This document shows positions 1 through 7,436 of a stretch of 64,000 bases of DNA, piece by piece. This DNA comes from Catenulispora sp. MAP5-51 (GTDB lineage: Bacteria > Actinomycetota > Actinomycetes > Streptomycetales > Catenulisporaceae). Numbering within the stretch: position 1 is the stretch's first letter; every line of letters begins with the position of its first letter. The position numbers and the translations under genes were made by a program. The notes beneath the pieces were generated by a model, which saw only the letters and a list, made by a program, of their open reading frames with translations, was not told the DNA's origin and did not search any database. The stretch is from the NCBI RefSeq assembly GCF_041261205.1, contig NZ_JBGCCH010000003.1, positions 608,264 through 672,263 on the forward strand, given 5' to 3'.

Positions 1-726
1 GAGGGCGAGCCGGGTCTTGGTCTTGCCCTCCGCTCGCCTGGCGGGCACTGGATGCGGGATCCGCTCTGCGCGGTAGCCATAGGGCGGGATGCCGACGTTG
101 AATCCCTGCTCGGTGTGCTGTTCGAAGCCGCCCCAGGCCTTCTCGAGCATGTCCAGCACGTACCACTCGGCGACGCCTTGTTTTACGCGGCGTGTGAGGA
201 TCTGTGTCGCTTTGTTCCCCCGGCGGCCGGTGAGGATGATCGGCTCGTCAGCGGCCAGCAAGACAATGCCGGCACGCTCCAAGCGATGCTCGATCAAAGT
301 GCCGTAGTAGGTCCGCCGTGCGATGCGATCGATCGACTCGCAGATCACCCCGTCGAACTGGGCGTTGCCGGACTCGGCCGCTTCCAGGAGGTCGGCGATT
401 CCCCCGTCGCGGCGGACTGGGATGTCGAATGCCTCGTGCGCGCGGGAGCGACCGCGAAGCGCCAGGTCTTTGCGGCCTGATTCGATGTCGTAGTAGTGCG
501 CGACGATCACGACACCGTCAGGCAGTGCGTTCTCGCAGGTCCGGAGTTGGCGGGGGATGGAGATGGTCGGATCCTGCTGATCCTCGGTCGAGGTTCGCGC
601 CAACAGGGCCAGCCGAAGGGGTCCGGTGTCGGGCTTGCCGTTCGACCTTGACCGAGCCGGTCTCAGGCCGGCGGTTGCTTCAGACGGATGCGGAAATCGT
701 CCGGGCGAGTTTGGGTTGCCACCCAT
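1..726 (-). CDS. Large serine recombinase, N-terminal 242 residues (cut by window edge)
   Basis: Site-specific DNA recombinase of the resolvase/invertase family, the likely integrase of the mobile element to its right. Read on the minus strand from an ATG at 726, it stays open to base 1, so the C-terminal part is missing. The resolvase domain starts around residue 38, with the nucleophile in ARTSTEDQ (Ser46). The SIDRIARR stretch (residues 131-138) has the S-x-x-R-x-x-R arginines of this family. After residue about 185, EWYVLDMLEKAW leads into the 'Recombinase' domain with VGIPPYGYRAE and KTKTRL, features of actinobacterial large serine recombinases. It overlaps the small gene upstream by about 64 bases. 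Family is certain; role as the element's integrase is inferred from position. Confidence 0.9.
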   Translation of the reverse strand, partial: MGGNPNSPGRFPHPSEATAGLRPARSRSNGKPDTGPLRLALLARTSTEDQQDPTISIPRQLRTCENALPDGVVIVAHYYDIESGRKDLALRGRSRAHEAFDIPVRRDGGIADLLEAAESGNAQFDGVICESIDRIARRTYYGTLIEHRLERAGIVLLAADEPIILTGRRGNKATQILTRRVKQGVAEWYVLDMLEKAWGGFEQHTEQGFNVGIPPYGYRAERIPHPVPARRAEGKTKTRLAL

Positions 727-881
727 CGAGCCACCTCCTGAACAATGCGGATCTGCTGGGCTCGAAGCGAGTCCGCAGCTTCTCCTGTCTCGCTCTTGAC
801 CTCGTAATAGACGACTGGGTCGTCTGCTCGGGAAAAGTTGGATCGATCGTAAGGCGGCATCAGGCGCGCGGGTCCTCGCAT
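663..881 (-). CDS. Small protein of unknown function between methyltransferase and recombinase
   Basis: A 72-residue reading frame that overlaps the methyltransferase gene upstream by 22 bases and the recombinase gene downstream by 64 bases. This suggests one translationally coupled operon. No domain is recognised. The protein is polar and charged, with VVYYEVKSETGEAADSL followed by an amphipathic helix ending in VARWVATQTRP. A recombination accessory factor (directionality factor or small DNA-binding protein) would fit the position, but no helix-turn-helix is visible. It could also be a chance frame. Confidence 0.5.
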   Translation of the reverse strand: MRGPARLMPPYDRSNFSRADDPVVYYEVKSETGEAADSLRAQQIRIVQEVARWVATQTRPDDFRIRLKQPPA

Positions 882-1510
882 GCCCCTGCTTTTCCACTTG
901 CGGGTACTGAATCGCAGATTTTGTAAACAGAGAATGGCGCTTCAGCAGTGGATGTGGTAGTGACAGCAGCGAACCCCGCACCAAGGGCTGATTCGTGGGC
1001 CATTTCATCGAGGTCGAATCGGCGGCCGTCGTGCCTGACCGGCACGGTGATGACGACGAGGTGTCCACCAGGCCGCAGCAGCTCGCGGCACTGCCTGAAG
1101 ACAACCGTGAATCCGGTGGCCAGATCGTCGAGGTCTCCGCACACCGTCTCCGGATCGTTGACGGAACGGGCTGTGCCATTCTGAGGCGAGGCGATCACTA
1201 GCGCTACACGGCCTTTGACATCGGGGCCGACCAGCTGGCTGACCTTGAACGGGTCGCCATGGACAGCGACCGCGTACCCGCGGCTCATTGAGCTACCCGT
1301 CGCTGCTTCGATCCGCCGCTGCGCCATCTCAGCCCAGTACTTCTGGTGCTCGACGCCGATCGCCAACCGGTCAGCCTCGATGGCTGCCACCAAAGTGTAG
1401 CCAGCGCCGCACATCGGGTCGATGATCAGATCGCCGGGACCTGTGAAATCGGCGATCGCACGGTGCGCGTACTCGTGTAGAGACCAGGGGGAGCGGCGGT
1501 TGTGGGCCAT
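860..1510 (-). CDS. DNA methyltransferase-like protein (N4/N6 amino type) with altered catalytic motif
   Basis: A 216-residue SAM-dependent DNA amino-methyltransferase-like protein. The N-terminal block (SPWSLHEYAHRAIADF) and the SAM-binding motif DPMCGAG (residues 31-37) match the family, as does LLRPGGHLVVI later. The catalytic motif IV, usually S/D/N-P-P-Y/F, reads ASPQNG here (Ser108-Pro109-Gln110-Asn111), so the second Pro and the aromatic residue are gone. A longer frame extends upstream to 1792. The ATG at 1510 (or the adjacent GTG at 1513) is preferred because AAGGAGG lies about 10 bases upstream and the family homology starts there. It is the first gene of the minus-strand recombinase operon. 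Whether it is active is doubtful. Confidence 0.8.
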   Translation of the reverse strand: MAHNRRSPWSLHEYAHRAIADFTGPGDLIIDPMCGAGYTLVAAIEADRLAIGVEHQKYWAEMAQRRIEAATGSSMSRGYAVAVHGDPFKVSQLVGPDVKGRVALVIASPQNGTARSVNDPETVCGDLDDLATGFTVVFRQCRELLRPGGHLVVITVPVRHDGRRFDLDEMAHESALGAGFAAVTTTSTAEAPFSVYKICDSVPASGKAGACEDPRA

Positions 1511-1573
1511 CACGTGGTGCCTCCTTGATGGGCGGTCTGTTCGGGACTCGCCAAAGAAGGCCTGGTAGACGGC

Positions 1574-1825
1574 GTGAAACTGTCTGCAGGAGCGACCGGT
1601 TTCACTCGTATGGCGGCAGGAGCCGGCGTGAAACGGACGTGAAATCGGGACGGATTGCACGGGCGTCGGCTGACGTCGATGTCCGCTGGTTGGAGGCATC
1701 GGAGTGAACTTGTACGCCTTCCGGTTCACCCTTGGTCTGAGAAGGGCCGAGGGCGGCGTGGTGTGAAAAGCGCTGCTGGGGTTCCGAGACAAGGCGACGG
1801 TGCCATGGGACTCCTGATGTGAAAC
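1574..1825. repeat. Cluster of eight GTGAAAC-like heptamers in the divergent intergenic region
   Basis: The 440-base gap between the methyltransferase and the sigma-like gene holds GTGAAAC at 1574-1580, 1628-1634 and 1819-1825, and its complement GTTTCAC at 1599-1605. One-base or two-base variants lie at 1639 (GTGAAAT), 1704 (GTGAACT), 1723 (complement of GTGAACC) and 1763 (GTGAAAA). Both orientations occur and spacing is irregular. Such iterated motifs between divergent operons usually bind a regulator or a recombination/replication initiator. The binding partner is unknown. Confidence 0.55.
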
Positions 1826-1951
1826 GAATCGAAAATCGGCTCTCGATTTACAGCCTGCGCGGCTGTATTCGATGGCTGATTGATGGGCTTTTCATGACCC
1901 GGGTCGTAGCTGGAATAGCAATCGCTACTCCACGACCTGGAGGTCATCGAA

Positions 1952-2767
1952 ATGGTAAACAGCTCGGTCTTCGCTTCGATCACGCGTGACTTCAACACAT
2001 TGGCAGAAGGGCCTACCTGCTTGATCGGAGGTTCTTCCAAGGCGATGCGACCGCTGCCTTTGACCGAGACCAAGGCGCTGGTTCTGGCACGGACGACTTC
2101 ACCGGAATTGCGTGACCAGCTGTGGTCGGCGATGGTCATTGCATCGCGGACTGAGGGCGACGAATGGAAGACGGTGGCCGTCGCCATGGCACTGCCAGGC
2201 CTGGCCAATCTCACTCGGCAGGTCGTCCGCGACTACGCGGAGACGGACTACGAGGACGTGTGTGCGGAGGTCGTCGCGGCCTTCCTCGGAGCGCTTCGAA
2301 GTGTCGACATCGATCGGCCCGCGATCCTGACCCGGATGTACTGGGCTACCTACCGGGCAGTGCGGCGGTCCGCCTATGCCGAGGTGTTGGCGACGAAGGC
2401 CAGCGCAGCTGCGGCCGCAGCAGCAGAAGTTGCCCACGCGGGCGGTCACCCGGACTTCGTTCTGGCCCGACTCATCGCAGACTCTGTGATCACCGAATCC
2501 GAGGCGGATCTGATCTCGGCAGTCCGTCTGGACCGACGTTCGCTCGGGGATGTTGCTGAGCCGTTGGGGATCAGCGCGAACGCGGTCATGCTCCGACTGC
2601 GGAAGGCCGAAATGCGCGTCGCGGCGCACCTGACAGGCACCGGGACTGGCTCCCGTCGGGCCTTCAAGCGGGGCCGAAAGGGTGAAGTCGGAATCGGGTC
2701 GGACAGTTCTGGCCCTCGGAACAGGACTTCTGTCGTCGAGGAACCGCCCGGGGACCTCGCCGCCTAG
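1952..2767 (+). CDS. Sigma-factor-like DNA-binding regulator
   Basis: A 271-residue protein with a sigma-70-like layout. A helical N-terminal part (LANLTRQVVRDY, YEDVCAEVVAAFLGALRSV) resembles region 2 of sigma-like proteins. A C-terminal helix-turn-helix (residues about 195-235, SLGDVAEPLGISANAVMLRLRKAEMRV) resembles sigma region 4. An Ala-rich linker lies at about 150-160. GGAGG sits about 10 bases before the ATG. It heads the plus-strand block and ends just before the pilin-like gene, so it probably controls the transfer operon. It may be a sigma-like activator rather than a true sigma factor. Confidence 0.65.
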   Translation: MVNSSVFASITRDFNTLAEGPTCLIGGSSKAMRPLPLTETKALVLARTTSPELRDQLWSAMVIASRTEGDEWKTVAVAMALPGLANLTRQVVRDYAETDYEDVCAEVVAAFLGALRSVDIDRPAILTRMYWATYRAVRRSAYAEVLATKASAAAAAAAEVAHAGGHPDFVLARLIADSVITESEADLISAVRLDRRSLGDVAEPLGISANAVMLRLRKAEMRVAAHLTGTGTGSRRAFKRGRKGEVGIGSDSSGPRNRTSVVEEPPGDLAA

Positions 2768-2793
2768 CGCGGATCCGACGAAGGACGATCTCC

Positions 2794-3183
2794 ATGACTC
2801 TGACTCCCCAGACCCGTCCGCGCCACCGCCGCCGCCCCAGCGCAGTTCACCATCGCCGCCGCGCTGTGCTGCTGCTCGTCATCTCGGCGGTACTGATGAT
2901 CTTCGCGTGCACGCGGGCTCCGGCAACGACCGTCTCATACGAAGCGGCCGCAACGCTTCCCCAGGTCGTCGGCAACATCACTACGTGGGTCGTCGGGATC
3001 CTCGCCGCGGTGGCGACCATGTTCGTCACGATCGGCGGTCTCCGCTACGTGCTGGCCGGCGGTGACCCCAGCGAGGTCGAGAAGGCCAAGCGGGCGCTGA
3101 AGTCGGCGACTTTCGGCTACGGGCTCGCGATGCTGGCACCAACGCTGGTGACTGTGCTGCAAGGTCTCGTCGGGGCCCGCTGA
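2794..3183 (+). CDS. VirB2/TrbC-like pilin subunit of the conjugation machine
   Basis: A 129-residue membrane protein with an Arg-rich N-terminus, a signal-like hydrophobic segment (residues about 25-42, ending in ACTRA) and two further hydrophobic helices (about 62-85 and 105-125). A short loop contains AGGDPSEVEKAKR, and this two-helix layout with a lysine/arginine loop is typical of VirB2/TrbC-type pilins. It precedes the VirB6-like gene by 5 bases. The family call rests on topology and gene order, not on a conserved catalytic motif. Confidence 0.7.
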   Translation: MTLTPQTRPRHRRRPSAVHHRRRAVLLLVISAVLMIFACTRAPATTVSYEAAATLPQVVGNITTWVVGILAAVATMFVTIGGLRYVLAGGDPSEVEKAKRALKSATFGYGLAMLAPTLVTVLQGLVGAR

Positions 3184-3188
3184 CCGGC

Positions 3189-4787
3189 ATGTTCCCGAAC
3201 ATGCGGCGTGCGGTGGCGACGGGCCGACGAGTTGTTCTCGTCGCCGCGGTGCTCGTCGTGCTCCTGCTGTCCGGTGTCGGATCCGCCGCTGCGGATCCGA
3301 CACCGGGGCCGCCAGCGCCTTCGCCAGTGACGCCGTCGCCGCTGCCAGGGATCTACGGACCTGGATTCGGCCCGGACTCGTCAGTCCCTCCTCCGAGTGG
3401 TCCGGCCCCGGGGCAGGACGAGCCCAACAAGCAGGATCCCGGCTTCTTCGATATCCCGGGCCAGATCGAGAAGGCGATCGACACCTGGTTTGGGCACCTG
3501 GTCAAGCAAGCCCTCGAACCTGTCCTGAAACTGCTCGGCACGACGCTGTTGGCCTCGCCGAACCTTACCGACGGCCGGATCAGCCAGCTCTGGGACGGCG
3601 TCCTCATCACGGCCAACACCGTCTACGTGCTCTTCGTCCTGGTGGGCGGGCTGACCGTCATGGGCCACGAGACCGTCCAGTCCCGGTACGCGGTCAAAGA
3701 GATCATTCCGCGCCTGGTCATCGGCGTCGTCGCTTCCAACGGCTCGCTGTGGCTGATCAACCAGCTCATTGGCGTCGGGAACGCGTTGTCCGCCGCGCTG
3801 CTGACCGGACCGGTATCGACCCAGGGCGTAGGCAACGTGCTGACCTCGACGCTGACGGACAACGTGCTTTTGTTCGGTGCAGGCAACCTGTTCATGCTGC
3901 TCATCGGTCTGGCGATCGCGGTTCTCGGCGTAGCGCTGCTGATTACGTATCTGATCCGCTCGGCCGTGCTGATCGTGCTGACCGCCGGCTCACCGCTGGC
4001 GTTCGCCTGCCACGCCCTGCCGTGGACGGAAGGCGTCGCCAAGCTGTGGTGGCGGGCGATCATCGGCTGCGTCGCGATCCAGGTGTTGCAGGCGCTGGTG
4101 CTGATCACGAGCATCCAGATCTTCTTCGATCCGCAAGCGACCAACGTCTTCGGGCTGCCTACCGGCGGCGGCCTCCTCGATTTGTTGATCTGCCTGTGCC
4201 TGTTCGTCGTCCTGCTGAAGATTCCCGGCTGGGTGCAGCGCATCGTGATGGGACGCTCGCCGTTCCACCCCAGCATGGTCGGCCGCATGGCCCACGCGTT
4301 CATCTATTACAAGACCTGGGGCTTGATGCGTCGAGGCTTCCGCTTGCCGAGCCGTGGTGGCGGTGGCGGTGGCGGTGGCGGTGTGTGGTCGTCCCGGTCC
4401 GGGCCTCCGCCCACCGGTGGCGCAGTCGCCCTGTTCACAGGCCCACGCCCCGGCGGTGGAGGTGGATTGGGAGGGTGGCGGCCCAAGCCGCCCACCATGA
4501 CCGCCACTCAGGAACGGCCGCCCGATACACCGGAGTCCGGCGCCGCTCAAAGTCCTCGCCCGCCCGGCCCGGGGCCGCTGCCGCCACCTGGACCGGCGCG
4601 CCGGCTGCCGCCCGCGTTGCCACCCGGTCGCAGCACTCGTCTCGATCAACGCCACCGTGCCACGGTCGCGAGCCCACCTGCGCGTGGCGAGCAGACCCCG
4701 CTCTTCCCGGCACCTGAGCCTCCGCGCCGGGTCCCGAAGCCACCGACCACGCAAGGAGCCCGAGAACGTGGCAGACAGCATCGATGA
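3189..4787 (+). CDS. VirB6/TrbL-like inner-membrane component of type IV secretion
   Basis: A 532-residue polytopic membrane protein. It has a signal peptide (residues about 10-36), a Pro-rich segment (about 37-75) and an amphipathic region (GQIEKAIDTWFGHLVKQAL). About six membrane helices lie between residues 140 and 360. A long Gly- and Pro-rich cytoplasmic tail starts at about 390 with a run of nine glycines. This matches actinobacterial TrbL/VirB6-type channel proteins, which form the membrane pore of conjugative systems. Its last 20 bases overlap the next gene, read from a GTG with its own ribosome site. A start at the second ATG (3201) is also possible. Confidence 0.8.
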   Translation: MFPNMRRAVATGRRVVLVAAVLVVLLLSGVGSAAADPTPGPPAPSPVTPSPLPGIYGPGFGPDSSVPPPSGPAPGQDEPNKQDPGFFDIPGQIEKAIDTWFGHLVKQALEPVLKLLGTTLLASPNLTDGRISQLWDGVLITANTVYVLFVLVGGLTVMGHETVQSRYAVKEIIPRLVIGVVASNGSLWLINQLIGVGNALSAALLTGPVSTQGVGNVLTSTLTDNVLLFGAGNLFMLLIGLAIAVLGVALLITYLIRSAVLIVLTAGSPLAFACHALPWTEGVAKLWWRAIIGCVAIQVLQALVLITSIQIFFDPQATNVFGLPTGGGLLDLLICLCLFVVLLKIPGWVQRIVMGRSPFHPSMVGRMAHAFIYYKTWGLMRRGFRLPSRGGGGGGGGGVWSSRSGPPPTGGAVALFTGPRPGGGGGLGGWRPKPPTMTATQERPPDTPESGAAQSPRPPGPGPLPPPGPARRLPPALPPGRSTRLDQRHRATVASPPARGEQTPLFPAPEPPRRVPKPPTTQGARERGRQHR

Positions 4788-5667
4788 CGACGCGATCCCG
4801 ATTGTGCGCATCCCGGCCGACGTGGACCAGCCCGACAAGATCGTGGCAGGACTCACTGCTCGCCAGGCCGCAGTGCTGGGTACTGCCACCGTGGTGCTCT
4901 GGCTCGGCTACCAAGCCTGTCAGCGCGCCGTTCCGCCGACCGTCTACCTGGGCTTCGCGGTGTTGGTACTGCTTGCGACGGCAGTCGTGGTGACGATGTC
5001 GCACGAGGGCGTCCCGTTGGATCGGCTGCTGGCGGCATGGCTCCGGTTCACGCGAACGCCGAAGCGGCAGGTCTTGGCCCCGGAAGGCCTTCCCAACGTG
5101 CCTGCAGCGTTCTTCCGGGAGCGAGGGCCGCACGCTTCCGAGTACGACTCGCCTGTGCAACAGGTCACTGAGGCGGGAGTCCTTAACCTAGGTGCCGACG
5201 GAGTGACAGCGCTCGCGGAGTGCACGACCGTGAATCTGGCCCTCATGTCCCAGCGCGAGCAAGGCGTCATCCTGGCCGGATTCGCGCGCTGGTTGAACAG
5301 CCTGACCGGCAGCGTCGCGATCACCGTCCGGACCCGGCCGGCGGATCTGTCGGCCTTCGGCGACTCGATCCGCGACCAGGCGGCCGGCCACCCGCACGAA
5401 AACGTTCGCGCTGCTGCCCGCGAACACGTCGCGTTCCTCGCCCACCTCGCGACCGACGGGCACCTGTTGAACCGCGAGGTCACTCTCGCCGTCCACGAAC
5501 GTTCCCAAAACGCAGTGTCGCGCCTCCAACGCCGCATTGAGGACGCTGACGCGCTGCTTGGCTCCGCAGGAGTGTCCGCGACCTCTCTCACGGAATCCGC
5601 GACGCTCGCGCTCCTCGACGAGGCCTTCAATCCCGTCGCGCCCCTCGCCACGTCTTCGGAGACCTGA
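4768..5667 (+). CDS. PrgI/VirB3-like membrane protein of the T4SS
   Basis: A 299-residue protein with two adjacent membrane helices near the N-terminus (residues about 32-50 and 55-75), preceded by a short acidic leader (ADSIDDDAIP) and followed by a soluble domain of about 200 residues. A VirB3/PrgI-like pair of helices placed directly before the VirB4 gene is the standard arrangement in Gram-positive conjugation operons. The GTG at 4768 is chosen because AAGGAG lies about 10 bases upstream; the longer open frame before it belongs to the preceding gene's other frame. The gap to VirB4 is 2 bases. Confidence 0.75.
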   Translation: MADSIDDDAIPIVRIPADVDQPDKIVAGLTARQAAVLGTATVVLWLGYQACQRAVPPTVYLGFAVLVLLATAVVVTMSHEGVPLDRLLAAWLRFTRTPKRQVLAPEGLPNVPAAFFRERGPHASEYDSPVQQVTEAGVLNLGADGVTALAECTTVNLALMSQREQGVILAGFARWLNSLTGSVAITVRTRPADLSAFGDSIRDQAAGHPHENVRAAAREHVAFLAHLATDGHLLNREVTLAVHERSQNAVSRLQRRIEDADALLGSAGVSATSLTESATLALLDEAFNPVAPLATSSET

Positions 5668-5669
5668 CG

Positions 5670-7436
5670 ATGCTGAAGAACCTCCTCCCGCCCAGTAGGC
5701 AACGAACCGCCTCGTGGATCGGACCGGCAAGCCTCGGGATCGGCACGCGCACGCTCAACATCGGCGACGACTTCGCGATGAGCTTCGCCGCGGTCGACTA
5801 TCCGGCAGAGGTCATGCGTGGCTGGCTGGACCCGCTCACCTCGTACGCCGGCCGACTCGACCTGGCCCTGCACATCGAACCCGTCCCGTCGAACGAAGCA
5901 GCCGACCGGCTACGGCGCCAACGTGCCCGCCTGGAGTCCAGCCGTCGCCGTGGCTTCGACCGCGCGGCGCTGGACGATCCCGACCTCGAAGCCGCAGCGG
6001 CTGACGCACGCGAGCTGGCCTACCGCGTCTCGTCCGGGGCGGGGAAGCTGTTCCGTGTCGGGATTTACCTCACCGTCCATGCCGCCAGCGAAGGAGAGCT
6101 GGCCGCCGAGGCCGCCCGGGTCCGGGCGATCGCCGACAGCATGCTGCTCAAGCTCGTGCCGCTCACCTACCGCGCCGTCGAAGGCTGGTGCGCGACGCTC
6201 CCGCTCGGTATCGACACGGTGCTCATGCGCCGGACCTTCGATACGGAGGCGCTGGCGACCTGCTTCCCCTTCGCCTCCACCGACCTCCCGCTCCCACGCG
6301 AAGCCGACTCCGCAGTGCTCCTCGGCACCAACGCCACCGGAGCCGGCGCCATGCTGTGGGACCGCTGGTCCCTGCCGAACTTCAACTCGGTCACCCTTGC
6401 CAGCTCCGGCGCGGGGAAGTCGTACGTCACCAAGCTCGAAGTGCTGCGCTCGCTCTACCGGGGAGTCCGCGTCCTGGTCGTCGACCCGGAAGACGAGTAC
6501 GACCGGGTCGCGGCAGCCGTCGGCGGAACCTGGATCGCGCTCGGCGTCGAAGGTGTCCGCATCAACCCCTTCGACCTGCCCAGACAGTCCGTCGGCGCCG
6601 ATGCGCTCAAACGACGAGCGCTGTTCGCGCAGACCGTCGTTGCGGTCCTCCTCGGGTCTGCTCTGACTGCCGACGAGCGTGCGGCACTGGATGCTGCGGT
6701 CCTGGCCGCCTACAAGGCCAAGGGCATCACCGAGGACCCGGCGACCCAGCACCGGCCTGTGCCGACGCTCGCCGACGTGGTCAACGAGCTCCGAGACGCG
6801 GAGCCATCGGCAAGTCGCTCCATCGCCGAACGCTTGACGCCACACACGCAGGGCTCGTTCGCCGGTCTCTTCAACGGCCCGACCACCGTGGAAACCGGCG
6901 GCCACCTCACAGTCTTCGCCCTGCGTCACCTACCCGACGAACTCCGCGCAGTGGGCATCTTGCTGACCCTCGACGTGATCTGGCGCGAGATCTCAGGCCC
7001 GGAGGAACGCCGCAAGCGCCTGGTCGTCGTCGACGAAGCCTGGCAACTCATGTCCCTGCCGGACGGCGCCCGATTCCTGTGCCGGATGGCCAAGTCGGCA
7101 CGGAAGTACTGGGCCGGCCTCGCTGTGGTCTCGCAGGACGCCGCGGACTTCCTCGGAACCGACTTCGGGCTGGCCGTCGTGGCGAACTCAGCCACCCAGA
7201 TCCTGCTCCGCCAGTCGTCCCAGGCGATCGACCACGTCGCGAACGCCTTCCGGCTGTCAGCGGGGGAGCGCGCGTTCGTGCTGTCCGCGGCACGCGGGCA
7301 AGGGCTCGTTCTGTCGGGGACCACGCGCGCTGCCTTCGCATCCGTCGCCTCGGTGACCGAGCACGACCTCGTCACGACCGATCCCGCCGAGATCGCAGCA
7401 CTTGCCAGGTCCGCCAATGTCGAGGAGCTTGCGTGA
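5670..7436 (+). CDS. virB4: VirB4-family conjugation ATPase
   Basis: A 588-residue ATPase that energises pilus assembly and substrate transfer in type IV secretion. The N-terminal CagE/TrbE/VirB-like region (residues 1-235) is followed by Walker A ASSGAGKSY (about 244-252), then VVDPEDEY and the Walker B segment RLVVVDEAWQLM (about 450). The later block DFLGTDFGLAVVANSATQILLRQ is characteristic of VirB4. It sits between the VirB3-like and VirD4-like genes; its stop overlaps the next GTG start by 4 bases (GTGA). Family call is firm. Confidence 0.92.
   Translation: MLKNLLPPSRQRTASWIGPASLGIGTRTLNIGDDFAMSFAAVDYPAEVMRGWLDPLTSYAGRLDLALHIEPVPSNEAADRLRRQRARLESSRRRGFDRAALDDPDLEAAAADARELAYRVSSGAGKLFRVGIYLTVHAASEGELAAEAARVRAIADSMLLKLVPLTYRAVEGWCATLPLGIDTVLMRRTFDTEALATCFPFASTDLPLPREADSAVLLGTNATGAGAMLWDRWSLPNFNSVTLASSGAGKSYVTKLEVLRSLYRGVRVLVVDPEDEYDRVAAAVGGTWIALGVEGVRINPFDLPRQSVGADALKRRALFAQTVVAVLLGSALTADERAALDAAVLAAYKAKGITEDPATQHRPVPTLADVVNELRDAEPSASRSIAERLTPHTQGSFAGLFNGPTTVETGGHLTVFALRHLPDELRAVGILLTLDVIWREISGPEERRKRLVVVDEAWQLMSLPDGARFLCRMAKSARKYWAGLAVVSQDAADFLGTDFGLAVVANSATQILLRQSSQAIDHVANAFRLSAGERAFVLSAARGQGLVLSGTTRAAFASVASVTEHDLVTTDPAEIAALARSANVEELA

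Noticed and set aside
52..480. 142-residue plus-strand reading frame at the left edge
   Set aside because: It lies antisense to the serine recombinase, whose catalytic and domain motifs are clear on the minus strand.
6188..7432. Upstream extension of the coupling-ATPase frame
   Set aside because: It overlaps the VirB4 gene completely and has Arg/Ala/Pro-rich shadow composition; the GTG at 7433 in the VirB4 stop is the likely start.
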